DNA of 64,000 bases from Fistulifera solaris (lineage: Eukaryota > Bacillariophyta > Bacillariophyceae > Naviculales > Stauroneidaceae). The position numbers and the translations under genes are program-made. Under the pieces are notes generated by a model. That model did no database searches. It had not been told where the DNA came from and saw only the letters and a program-made list of their open reading frames with translations. The first letter of the stretch is position 1, and each line of letters opens with the position of its first letter. Below are positions 33,353 through 43,825 of the stretch, in pieces. The stretch spans positions 248,001 to 312,000 of the forward strand of contig AP026131.1 in NCBI GenBank assembly GCA_030295235.1. The letters run 5' to 3'.

Positions 33353-33625
33353 CTTGATTCTCCTTCCTTTTCTGGTCATATTTTGCTTCTTTGGGCGAAT
33401 GAGAATCGCCTTTGTAGTTAATCAGGATAAATTATTGTTGCGGATCATTCGAGGGAAAGATTGCGATGGGAGACCGATGAGCGAATGAATAAAACGAAGG
33501 AAATAATGAAAATGAAAGGTGAAAAGCAATGAGATAATTGTGGCAGGCGCCCGTGAGAGGCGGAAAAGTTAAGGTTAAGGGCATGAAAAGAATTACAGTA
33601 ACCTTACTCCGGAGTACATAAAGGC

Positions 33626-33703
33626 AAACGACGTTAAAATTCTGCCTCGCCGTAGGCCCTACGTAGAAACTTGTACTGAGAGGCAGAATTTTAACGTCCT
33701 TTC
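33626..33703 (-). repeat. 78-bp inverted-repeat element (MITE-like), copy 2
   Basis: The reverse complement of the copy at 22629-22706 with few changes: arms around ACGTTAAAATTCTGCCTC and the same TTTCTACGTAG loop. It lies upstream of the MFS gene. Confidence 0.7.
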
Positions 33704-34917
33704 AAGTAGACGACTCTAGAGTCTAGTCTAGGTCTAGATAGTCATTCTATCATAAAAAAAAAAATTTTGGAATCATCGGTGTCTAAGCGACGTAAGGTTA
33801 ACAGAGATTCTGTATAAATTTGAGAATTTGCTTGCGGTCAAACAAAGATTCTGTGGTCGTTCCAAAAATTCTGGAATGTTGATTGGGTCATGCGAAAGTC
33901 TGTGGCCGTTCCAGAAATTCTACAAGTAGAATCTAATTCTGGACTCGTTGTTTTGGGTAATACAGAGAATCTGTGCCCGTTCCAGAAATTCTAACGAAAG
34001 TCTGTGGGCGTTCCAGATATCTGGAATCCATATTTTGGAACAAACAAAATTTTTTTGGTCGTTCCAGAAATGCAAGAATCGTTGTTTCGGGTCAAACATA
34101 GATTCTGTGGTCGTACCAGAAATTCTGGAATCGAAGCTTTGGATCAAACAGAGATTCTTTGGTCGTTCCAGAAATTCTGGAATTTATATTTTGGAACAAA
34201 CAGAGGTTCGGTGGTCGTTCCAGAAATTCTGGAATCTATATTTGGAACAAACAGAGATTTGGTGGTCGTTCCAGAAATTCTGGAATGTTGTATTGGGTCA
34301 GAGGAAAGTGTGTGGGCCTTCCAAATTCTGAAAACAATATTTTATATCAAACAGAGATTCGGTGGTCGTTCCAGGTATTCTGGACTTGTTCGATTGGGTA
34401 ATACAGAGCTTCTGTGGTCGTTCCAGAAAATCTGGAATCGGAGATTTGGATCAAACCGAGATTCGGTGATTGTTCCAAAATTCAAAAATCGTTGTTTCGG
34501 GATAAACGTAGATTCTGTGCCCGTTCCAGAAATTCTGGAAAGTGTGTTCAGTAGAAAACAGAGATTCTGTGGTCGTTCCAGATATTCTGGAATCGAAGAT
34601 TTGAATCAAACATAGACTCTGTGCCCGTTCCAGAAATTCTGGAATCGTTGTATTGAATAATACGAAAGGCTTAAGTCGTTCCAGAAATTCTGGAATCTAT
34701 TTTTGGAACAAACAGAGATTCGGTGGTCGTTTCAGAAATTCTGGACTCGTTTTTTTGGGTAATACAGAGATTCTGTGCCTGTTCCAGAATTTCTGGAATC
34801 GAAGATTTGAATCAAACAGAGATTCTGTAATAGGTTCCAGAAATTCTGGAATCTATATTTTGGAACAAACAGAGATTCGGTGGTCTTTCCAGAAATTCTG
34901 GAATCTGTTTTTAGGAA

Positions 34918-35235
34918 CACACCGACTGAGTAGCACAGTTGGTTACTCTCCGGTTGACGAACCCGGAGGGGCGAGGTTCGATACGGTGGTTGGTCGATCT
35001 TGGCGCCCAGCGCCGTAGATGAGAGTCTTGAGACGATCGGTGGTCCCCGGTCGTGTCTGAATCAGATAGGAGCCCCTCATTTCGCATGTTCCACATGTTT
35101 GACCTGGCAGCGGTTCGGTGTTCGGTGGATTTCATCCATTGTCCATTGGGTCAGTTGTGTTTCTCTAACTCGATTAGGGACTCGGTTCTCTTGTAGGGAT
35201 AGGACGTAAGCATAGTAGATTCTAGCCATTTTTTT
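34918..35235 (+). mobile_element. tRNA-derived SINE inside the minisatellite
   Basis: The head is tRNA-like: ACCGACT can pair with GGTTGGT about 70 nt later as a 7-bp acceptor stem; the A box TAGCACAGTTGG fits TRGYNNARNNGG; the B-box region is GGTTCGATAC; TCCGG...CCGGA forms an anticodon-type stem. A body of about 240 bp follows, with a T-rich end (TTTTTTTTATTTTTT). The flanks TTTTTAGGAACA and TTTTTTGGAACA fit a target-site duplication of 11-12 bp taken from the array unit. No related copy was seen elsewhere in the window. Confidence 0.75.
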
Positions 35236-35254
35236 TATTTTTTGGAACAAACAG

Positions 35255-35590
35255 AGATTCGTGTTCGTTTCAGAAATTCTGGACTCGTTTTTTTTGGGTA
35301 GTCTAATTCAGAGATTCCGTGCCCATTCCAGAAATTCTGGAATTGTTGTATTGGGTGAAACATTCTGTGGTTGTTCCAGAAATTCTGGAATCGAAGATTT
35401 GAATCAAACAGAGATTCTGTGCCAGTTTCAGAAATTCTGGAATCTATATTCTGGAGCAAACAGAGATTTGGTGGTCGTTCCAGAAATTCTGGAATCTATT
35501 TTTTGAACAAACAGAGATTCTTTGCCATTTCCAGAAATTCTGGAGTTGTTGTATTGGGTGAAACAGAGATTCTGTGGTCGTTCCAGACAA
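35255..35590. repeat. higher-order block of the minisatellite, copy A
   Basis: This block of about 330 bp (several units plus distinctive spacers such as TTGGGTAGTCTAATTCAGAG) reappears nearly unchanged at 36390-36725. Confidence 0.85.
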
Positions 35591-36389
35591 TCTGGAATGA
35601 TGTATTGGGTCATAAGAAAGTCCGTGGGCGTTCCAAAATATTGAAAACCATATTATTCATCAAGCACAGATTCTGTGGTCGTTCCAGAAATTCTGGACTC
35701 GTTCGGTTGGGTAACACAGAGGTTCGGTGGTCGTTCCAGAAATTCTGGAATTTATATTTTGGACCAAACAGAGATCCTGTGGTTGTTCCAGAAATTCTGG
35801 AATCGAAGATTTGAATCAAACAGAGATTCTGTGTCCGTTCCGGAAATTCTGGAATCTTTTTTGGAACAAACAGAGATTTGGTGGTCGTTCCAGAAATTCT
35901 GGAAATAGTAATTGGGATCACACATAGATTTTCTGTGGTCGTTCCAGAATTTTGTGTATAATGTGTTTTGAAAGAAACAGAGATCCTGTGCCGGATCCAG
36001 AAATTCTGGAATGATGTATTGGGTCATAAGAAAGTCCGTGGGCATTCAAAAATATTGAAAACCATATTATTCATCAAGCACAGATTCTGTGGTCGTTCCA
36101 GAAATTCTGGAATCTATATTTTGGACCAAACAGAGATTCTGTGGTCGTTCCAGAAATTCTGGAATTTATATTTTTAAACCCACAGAGGTTCGGAGGTCGT
36201 TCAAGAAAATTTGGAATCTTTTTTTTGGAACAACAGAGGTTCGGTGGCCGCTCCAGAAATTCTGGAATCGAAGATTTGAATCAAACAGAAATTCTGTACC
36301 AGTTCCAGAAATTCTGGAATCTATATTTTGGAACAAACAGAGATTCGGTGGTCTTTCCAGAAATTCTGGAATCTATTTTTGCAACAAAC

Positions 36390-36725
36390 AGAGATTCGTG
36401 TTCGTTTCAGAAATTCTGGACTCGTTTTTTTTTGGGTAGTCAAATTCAGAGATTCCGTGCCCATTCCAGAAATTCTGGAATTGTTGTATTGGGTGAAACA
36501 TTCTGTGGTCGTTCCAGAAATTCTGGAATCGAAGATTTGAATCAAACAGAGATTCTGTGCCAGTTTCAGAAATTCTGGAATCTATATTCTGGAGCAAACA
36601 GAGATTTGGTGGTCGTTCCAGAAATTCTGGAATCTATTTTTTTGAACAAACAGAGATTCTTTGCCATTTCCAGAAATTCTGGAGTTGTTGTATTGGGTGA
36701 AACAGAGATTCTGTGGTCGTTCCAG
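36390..36725. repeat. higher-order block of the minisatellite, copy B
   Basis: Nearly identical to 35255-35590, including the rare GGAGCAAACAGAGATTTGG and TTTGCCATTTCCAG variants in the same order. Confidence 0.85.
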
Positions 36726-37320
36726 AAATTCTGGAATCGAAGCTTTAGATCAAAGAGAAGTTCGGTGGGCGTTCCTGAAATTCTGGATTCGGTAATTTGG
36801 ATCAAACAGAGTTTGTTTGCCCTTTCCAGAAATTTTGAAATTGTTGTATTGGGTGAAATATAGATTTTGTGGTCGTCCCAGAAATTCTGGAATCTTTTTT
36901 GGAACAGACAGAGGTTCGGAGGACGTTCCAGAAATTCTGGAAATTGTGGTTTGTTAGAAACAGAGATTCTGTGCCTGTTCCAGAAATTCTGGACTCGGTA
37001 ATTTGGATCAAACAGAGATTCTTTGCCATTTCCGGAAATTTTGGAATTGTTGTATTGTGTGGAACAGAGATTCTGTGGTCGTTCCAGAAATTCTAGAGCC
37101 TATATTTTGGAACAATCAGAGATTCGTTGGTCGTTCCAGAAATTCTGGATTCGTTTTTTTTGGGTAATACAGTGTTTTGGGTAATACAGAGATTCTGTGC
37201 CAGTCCCAGAAATTCTGGAATAGTTGTACTGGGTCAAACAGCAATTCTGTGGCTGTTCCAGAAATTCTGGAATGTTGTATTGGGTCATACGAAAATCTGT
37301 GGGCGTTCCAATTTCCAGAG

Positions 37321-37757
37321 CAATATAATATAGTAGCAACAATTGAATTATCTGCGCTTTATTTTGTAGTGAACATTCATACGAAAGTCTGTGGGCGTTC
37401 CAGGTTCCAGAACAATATATAGTAGCAACAATTGAATTATTTGTGCTTTATTTTGTAGTGAACATTCACTGCTCGAAGAACAGACACCAAGAACCAAGAA
37501 TTTATTTGGAAGTAATGAACACCACTTGTTCAAAGACAGTCTATAGTAGCAACTAGCAAACCATTGAATTTTCCGTCCTTTATTTTGTAGTGAACATTCA
37601 CTGCTCGTAGAACAGACACCAAGGATTTATTTGGAAGTAATGAACACCACTTGTTCATAATCAGTCCAGCGATGATCTGAAATTTCAAAGCTTTATCTAC
37701 AAGCTGGTTGTAAAAGACTCGAGTCCTGAATAATGAACACCACTTGTTCATAGGCAG
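37321..37757. repeat. second tandem repeat, three imperfect long units
   Basis: Three copies of a unit with ATAGTAGCAAC, CATTGAATT or AATTGAATTAT, and TTTATTTTGTAGTGAACATTC (read in parts), at about 37328, 37424 and 37547. The two later copies also share ACAGACACCAAG and the palindromic AATGAACACCACTTGTTCA. The first copy is joined to the end of the minisatellite. Confidence 0.8.
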
Positions 37758-38530
37758 GTGTAACCAGCAACAAATATATTTTTTCACGGGACACAATTTT
37801 GGTGGATCAAGTCACCCTTTGACAACGGATATTTATTCGCCAAAATTGGCGAGAGGAATGAGACTAAAAGAGTAGGAAGTAGGAAGAAACGGTCAAGAAG
37901 CCGGCCGTCCATTTGACTCCAACGGAATAAATAAGTTTACTTCATTAGTGATACTAAATGCTTTCTTTCGACAAAAATACACGATTTTTCATACATCTTT
38001 GTACATCATTGATATTTTGAAATTTTCACAGCTATAAGCAAAAGTAGTAGTATCAATGACCTGTGGCGAGTCATTTAGCATACATTGGACCAAAGTAAAG
38101 TCCAAAATAAGTCCATGGATTCTCAAAAATCCCACCCCCACACCCCCTTGTCACAGCGAAAGTAAAACTTTTCGGATGCCCTGGCATTTTTAGCCGAAAA
38201 GCACGGTTTGAACACACTAAGTCCCTAAAGTACGCAAATTTTAAGTATCATATTAAAGAGTAGCAAGCATCGGAACGGTATTCGAGTTTTAATCTGTGTC
38301 GCAGTGTGGTTGCAAAATGTCGCAGAGGACGCACGGACAGACTGGACCCTCTTTCAGACTCGTGACTTAGAGATGAAGTAAGCTAGACAGTGACAAATAC
38401 TGTACCAGGTACATTAAAACTTTACACGGGACACAATTTGATTTGGAAAAATGCGATCGCGACCCGCCATTGTTGCAGCTTATCGAAAAGCAGCAAGCGT
38501 TTGCTCTTTGATCAAGTAATTCATTCTCAT
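37758..38530. other. non-coding region before the transporter gene
   Basis: No gene found. CACGGGACACAATTT occurs twice (about 37784 and 38427), and a C-rich stretch (CCCACCCCCACACCCCC) lies near 38130. It could be the remains of a mobile element, but no family marker is visible. Confidence 0.4.
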
Positions 38531-39603
38531 ATGTCTTCATTCGCATTGGGTCTACTGGCCGCCTTGATGGCCCCGTTCCTCATGGCCGTTGGCTTTATTG
38601 TGTGGGATAATCACTGGCTGGGGAGTCCGTTTGCTCTCAATCTTTGCAAATGCAATTTGGCGGCCGTGGGATTTGCCATTGTAGTCTTTACCAACGAAGA
38701 CAGCGATTTTTCGTTTACCAACGTCGGGTTTCTTATTCTCTCTTCCATTTTGGGATTGCTCGTGGGCGATTGGGTCTGGTTGGAAGGAATGCGAGTGTTG
38801 GGGGCTCGCAAAGTCATTGTGATGGACACCTTGAAGCCATTTCTGGCTGCTTTGTTGGGTAGAGTCTTTCTCCATGAGCATCTGTCGATTTTGGCGTATC
38901 TGGGACTTGTTTTGACGGCCATTGGGGTGGTGATGGTAGGCTTAGATATGGAGTCCGAAAGTACAACTTCATCGAAGGATACAGAGCTTGACGCGACAGA
39001 AGACCCGGCGGAAAGTGATAACCTTGTACGAGGTGAAAGGGCCCACGACAAATCACTTCAACATTCCACCAGTTATTCAGAGATGCGCAAAAGCGAAAAC
39101 AACCTCTTCGAGAAACGTATTACGGGATTTTTATGGCAGTCTTGAATGTGCTCTTGCATACCTTCGGTGCTCTACTGACCAAATACTTTGGTGTGGGAAT
39201 GACGACTTGGGAAATCAATCTGATCCGATTTGGATTTTCGGGAGTCGTCATGACAATCATTTCTGTCTCATTCCATTTTCGCGCTTTCTTGTTTTCCTCG
39301 CAAGAAGTAAGGCTATCGATCGATCGTCCCTGGTATGCCCTGCCTCGAATGAATCTTTCGCAGTGGCTACACGTTTTAACGGGAATGGTCTTTGTATCCT
39401 TTCTCGCTCCTGCCTTGTCCAATTATGCCATGTTTCAAATTGCTTTGGCATTATTGTTGACACTCGAATCGTTGGGACCGTTGTATTCATTGCCGTTGGT
39501 GTTTTTGTTACAAGGAGAGCGTCCATCGGCACGGTCAGGTGCCGGTGCTGTGTTGGCCGTCTTGGGGATTGTTCTGTTGTCGTCACGTGGTATGGCATTT
39601 TGA
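38531..39603 (+). CDS. drug/metabolite transporter (EamA type)
   Basis: About 357 residues in two halves, each with about five membrane spans, as in the DMT superfamily. The N-terminal half has GLLAALMAPFLMAVGFIVW, LILSSILGLLVGDWVWLEG and KPFLAALLGRVFLHEHLS. A charged loop of about 60 residues follows, then the C-terminal half with NVLLHTFGALLTKYFG and SLGPLYSLPLVFLLQGERPS, the usual end of an EamA repeat. The frame changes at the T5 run 39128-39132, where one more T would give GFFMAVLNVLL. Substrate unknown; no obvious plastid leader, so not an assured triose-phosphate-type transporter. Confidence 0.85.
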
Positions 39604-39980
39604 TTCGAGTGCTGGATGAGTACGACGCGGCAATCGTTTATGACATTCGTATGTCGAATCATCTGTGACATGTTTCAATTTAAAAACGAATGAATCGACA
39701 TCATCGGTTCTCTTTGCACGAATTGCGAATAGGATTCTTAGCAATAATGGTGTATTCTACTAACAGGCATGGTGCGCTCACGGCCACAGAGTAGAATACC
39801 TCGCGTCAGCTTTAGCGAATCTCGACCGTGCATAGGAACTTCCTTGCTACCAAAACCAAAATTGAATTCATAACATCAAAATGATCAGGTCGAACAACCC
39901 TATAGAGGATTCAAGAGTAAACCCACCTATGATTAGCACGATTCTACAAATGCTTCTAAAAAATTTCTGATCTCCAGCAT
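39604..39980. other. intergenic region, nothing recognised
   Basis: Tail-to-tail spacer between the transporter and CAP genes. No repeat or gene supported. Confidence 0.5.
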
Positions 39981-41649
39981 TCAGTGGTACAAATCAGACA
40001 CATCACTTTTCACAGAACCATTGACGAGCTTGTGCGTAAATTGCTCCGGAATAGGCACCTCTTTCTGATCGTCACCATCGGGAAAGCTCACATTCATCTC
40101 GGAACTGAGACTGGTAGTGAATGTAGAAATTGCCAACGATTCTTGGCTCAGATAGACCACAATGTTGATGGTCTTATCAATCGTAAAGACGGGACACACT
40201 CCGTTCACTTGCAATTGTACCTTTTTGCAGTTGACAACTTCGGCACCCGAAATGAGATCGTCAAGTACGACGGCACAGCCCGTGCACATATCCAAGCACA
40301 TGGACTTGAATTTTCCCTTTATCTGGAAGGTCACACCGTCACAATTGTAAATGTAGACTTGTTGTTTCGGGTCACTGATTTCAATGGTAATGACACTGTC
40401 TTTCGAAACTTCTTTCGCGGCCGATTCTTTCGTGTGATTTTCTACCACCCATTTGAAACCTCGATCTTGATACTCGAAAATGGGTAGCCCCTTCAACGGT
40501 GTCTTCTTTTCCTTCTTTTCTGTTTTCGCGGGTGCCACCGGCACAGCTGGCGCCGGACCATCGGATGCTTTGAATTCCTTACGCCAGGTTTGCATGTCTT
40601 TTGTCACCTATGTAAAAGAGATACATGCAATGAGTACACGATTCACTTCAACAACGACTCACATCATATTCCTCAGCGTACCTTTTTGAGACCCGTCGCT
40701 GCCGAATCCCCTTCCGACGACTTGCGTTTGCTCAATTCTTCCATCATCCCGGCCATATTCCCACCGACAATCGCCGATCCGATCATCGGATGCCGCGTCG
40801 ACAATTTCCGGAACGAACCCTGTCGTTGGGGTTCTACTGGTTCTTCCACCGTAGGATCACTCAACCGAATGGCGGCTTCCGCCAAACTGACACCCCGCGG
40901 CGAAAACGTCAATCCCGTCTTGTGATATTCCTCAATGTACTCGGCCAATCCCTTAATGACGGCTGTGATGCTGTCACAAAAGGCAATTTGTGTATCATTC
41001 TTTCCTTTAAAGTCTTTGCGAATGCGGTTGGACCAGAATTCGGCACTCCCGAGTGTTTCTTTGACCATACCGACGGGGAGGGCTTGCGGAGGCCGCAAGT
41101 AGACCCAGGACAATCCCGCGAGCATTTCAATGACGGCCTTTTGATGACGATCCCAATCGCGATCGAGTTGGAGCTGGCGGATTCCGACAATCGCCTCTTG
41201 GACCGGTTTCATGTGCGGCGCCAAGGCTTCCGTGAGACTTTCTTCCGGAGCTTTGGAGCGTGATGCCAAGACAATAATCAATCGAATGCCTTCCCAGGCC
41301 TTTTGAATGAGATCTCCCATATTTTGTAAGCCACCGAGATCATCACAGGCTTGTGCCAAGTACGAAACGGAGTTCTTCATGTAACTGTCGTACGCTTTTA
41401 CGGAAGGGACTTCTCCGGCGGCTGCTCAATGTGTGTTGCAAATGTGAGTATGAAAATTGTAAAAACGAGATACTGTATTCAGTACGCACCAGCCAAATTG
41501 GCTTCATTCGGAGCCGGCGTCGTAAAAGCCGAACTGGCAGGATGCGGAGGAGCAATCCCCACTTTGGTTTCGAGATTCTCGAGACGCGACAAGACATCGC
41601 TCAACAAATCTTTCAAAGGATCGATTCCGTGCAGCGCTTTGTTCGTCAT
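39981..41649 (-). CDS. CAP: adenylyl cyclase-associated protein (CAP/Srv2)
   Basis: Exons (coding order) 41649-41490, 41424-40682, 40607-39981; introns of 65 and 74 nt fit in phase 1 and phase 0; 509 residues. The N-terminal part has LSRLENLETKV (coiled coil) and the helical folded domain (SYLAQACDDLGGLQNMGDLI; SWVYLRPPQALPVGMVKETL). A Pro/Ala/Lys linker with APAVPVAPAK follows. The C-terminal CARP beta-helix domain has GFKWVVENHTKESA, QQVYIYNCDGVTFQIKGKF, and ends around PEQFTHKLVNGSVKSDVSDL. CAP recycles cofilin-bound ADP-actin into ATP-actin. The 3' splice site before exon 2 is AG-CAG in tandem, so two forms differing by one Ala are possible. Confidence 0.93.
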
Positions 41650-41786
41650 TTTTGTTGTTAATATAAGTAAGAAGCAATGAATTGTTTTGTGAGGATACAA
41701 TAAGAAATGCAACGGCAACAGAATAAGATCTTGCTTGCGATAAAAGAAAAGGCATCGGTCATTTTGTGACATTTTCTCCTCCTTTG

Positions 41787-41850
41787 CGGGACTGCAATCG
41801 AATTAAGTCGTCGGAGAAAAAGTAATCTACACTTTGCCTCACACTAACAA
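41787..41850 (+). promoter_or_regulatory. dispersed hairpin element, copy 7
   Basis: GGACTGCAATCGAATTAAGTCG with an altered stem, then AATCTACACTTTGCC. It lies in the divergent region between CAP and the M17 peptidase, about 130 bp before the peptidase ATG. Confidence 0.45.
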
Positions 41851-41981
41851 CTTACTCAAGCTCGAACCTTATTGTACCGCAGTGTGAAAATAGGAGGCGA
41901 CAATAATCAACGCAATAATGCGATCACAACATACAGTAGCAACAACACATCGCAATCGTTCATACTCATTAGCACCTCGAT

Positions 41982-43649
41982 ATGCTGTTAGTTCGTCATT
42001 GGAGTACTCGCAAGCCTTCATTCAAATATTCCTCTCGCTCTTATTTCGCACTCACAACGACGTTACTTCTCGCGAGTCGATCCTTCGTTCCGTCGTGTCA
42101 CGCCTTTTCGCGCACCTATTCGACGTCTTCGGCTACCATGCTGTCCGCAACACAATTGACTTTTGGAACATTCAATGACGAAAGCTTGTCTCCGACACAA
42201 ACACAAGCGACAGTCATTATTGGAAAGAAAGAACCCATTCAAAAAGTACTTGCTTCGGGACTGCTAACAGGATTGCAAGACGAAGCCTGCTTGAATGCAC
42301 TCGTCGCGTCGATTGACGGCGGCACCGGGAGTGCCACGACCTTATTGTCGGTCGCGCCACAACACTATCATCGTGTTACCATAGGATTACTTCCCGATAA
42401 GGTATCACGGAACAATCATCCTTTGTCGGTACATAAAATCACCGAAATGGTCGCTGCGGCGTGTGCGAGTGATAGCAGTCAGACGACGCGATTGCTGTTA
42501 GTGGGTGTGTCGCCGACGTGTTCTCCGGCCGTATTGACCTGTGCCATCGCCAAGGCGTTGCCCTTGTACAGTCGGAAAAGCCAGACAACGTCCGAACGCC
42601 GCGTGCACGTGGCGTTTGTCGAGGAAGACAGCGGAGCCGTGGTGACTCTTCTAAAAGACTGCGAGGCGGTCGCACACGCCGTCCGCCTGGCGGCCGATCT
42701 CGTGGATCGCACACCGGAAGAGCTCACGACGGATGCGTATGCGGAAGAAGTCCAACGCATCGTACAAGAACTGGTGGCGGACGGGGCGTCGGTGACCATG
42801 ACACAAATGGTGGGAGAGGAATTAAACGAGAAAGGATACGGTGGCTTGTATGGCGTCGGAAAAGCTGCAACATGTCCTCCTCGCTTCATTGAAGTCACGT
42901 ATACACCCACCCGTCCAGCCACACAAAAAGTGGCCTTGGTCGGAAAAGGGATCGTGTATGATACCGGTGGATTGTCATTGAAACCAAAAGAAGGAATGGG
43001 CGGAATGAAAATGGATATGGGAGGATCGGCCGGTTTGCTGGGGGCATTTTACGCTGCCGTCAAATTGCAAACGCCCGTCCACCTGACATTGGTGCTGTGT
43101 TTGGCGGAAAACGCCATTGGGCCAAAGGCATTTCGCAATGACGACATTTTGACACTGTATTCGGGAAAAGCAGTCGAAGTCAACAATTGCGATGCCGAAG
43201 GACGATTGGTACTGGGTGATGGAGTCGCTCATGTCACGAAGCACATTGAAAACTTGGATCTCGTCGTCGATATGGCGACACTGACCGGAGCGCAGCTGGT
43301 GGCGACGGGTAAAAAGCATGCTGCCATTTTAGCAAATCAGGAAGAATTGGAACGACGAGCGGTGGCGGCGGGTCTTCGATCGGGTGATCTGTGTTATCCG
43401 ATTCTGTACGCCCCAGAGCTGTTGAAACAAGAGTTCAATTCGAAAGTGGCGGATATGAAAAATTCCGTCAAGGATCGTAGCAATGCGCAGACGTCATGTG
43501 CGGGGCATTTTATTGAAGCGCATCTAGCCGAGGACTACAAAGGCGGATGGATACACATTGATATGGCTGGACCGGCATGGAAGGACGATCGAGGAACCGG
43601 ATATGGTGTTGGACTGGTCTTGTCGTTATTAGGTGCTCCTGGCTTCTAA
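41982..43649 (+). CDS. M17 leucyl aminopeptidase
   Basis: 555 residues without introns. The catalytic half has VGKGIVYDTGGLSLKPKEG and MKMDMGGSAG, with the Lys and Asp metal ligands, and NNCDAEGRLVLGDGVAH, where the family signature is NTDAEGRL; Cys in place of Thr is reminiscent of the NPEPL1 branch. Further down are MATLTGAQLVATG and HIDMAGPAW. M17 enzymes use two metal ions and work as hexamers on N-terminal residues. The first 50 residues include a hydrophobic stretch and SCHAFSRTYS, so organelle import is possible; an internal ATG before LSATQLTFGTF could give a cytosolic form. Confidence 0.93.
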   Translation: MLLVRHWSTRKPSFKYSSRSYFALTTTLLLASRSFVPSCHAFSRTYSTSSATMLSATQLTFGTFNDESLSPTQTQATVIIGKKEPIQKVLASGLLTGLQDEACLNALVASIDGGTGSATTLLSVAPQHYHRVTIGLLPDKVSRNNHPLSVHKITEMVAAACASDSSQTTRLLLVGVSPTCSPAVLTCAIAKALPLYSRKSQTTSERRVHVAFVEEDSGAVVTLLKDCEAVAHAVRLAADLVDRTPEELTTDAYAEEVQRIVQELVADGASVTMTQMVGEELNEKGYGGLYGVGKAATCPPRFIEVTYTPTRPATQKVALVGKGIVYDTGGLSLKPKEGMGGMKMDMGGSAGLLGAFYAAVKLQTPVHLTLVLCLAENAIGPKAFRNDDILTLYSGKAVEVNNCDAEGRLVLGDGVAHVTKHIENLDLVVDMATLTGAQLVATGKKHAAILANQEELERRAVAAGLRSGDLCYPILYAPELLKQEFNSKVADMKNSVKDRSNAQTSCAGHFIEAHLAEDYKGGWIHIDMAGPAWKDDRGTGYGVGLVLSLLGAPGF

Positions 43650-43825
43650 ACGATTTGCTATTTGCCAAATAAGCTATAGAAGTCATTGAGACTCAAACTT
43701 TTGCTTAAGATTTGTGGAGTCATTAGCCTATACTAGCGGGGATGATATAAAGCGTCGTGACTTGCGTTTGAGTAAGAAGATTGCTAAGCTGACGCGAATG
43801 ACCCATCGGAGTGACTGCAGTCAAT

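Larger units (their letters stand above)
33840..37310. repeat. minisatellite of ~52-bp units with an 17-bp palindrome
   Basis: About 60 units, each with TTCCAGAAATTCTGGAA (or one to three changes) followed by about 35 nt of spacer such as TATTTTGGAACAAACAGAG and ATTCGGTGGTCG. The array is interrupted by a SINE at 34918-35235. Units differ by point changes and small indels, so it is old or under little selection on the spacer, while the palindrome is kept. Long ORFs on both strands are a by-product: the palindrome has no stop in any of the six frames. Confidence 0.95.

Noticed and set aside
34918-34992. Functional tRNA gene
   Set aside because: A box, B-box-like region and acceptor pairing are present, but the T stem does not pair, the anticodon loop is too long, and a long body with a T-rich end follows; a SINE head fits better.
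34004-36863. Long ORFs of 120-240 codons with VPEILE/FQKFWN/SRNSGI repeats
   Set aside because: They come from the minisatellite palindrome, which is open in every frame on both strands; there is no start context, intron or domain.
33840-37310. CRISPR-like array
   Set aside because: Units are degenerate tandem copies with related, not unique, spacers, in a eukaryotic setting and without cas genes.
37758-38530. Remains of a retroelement or DNA transposon
   Set aside because: Only a repeated 15-mer and a C-rich stretch are visible; no coding remnant or terminal repeat.
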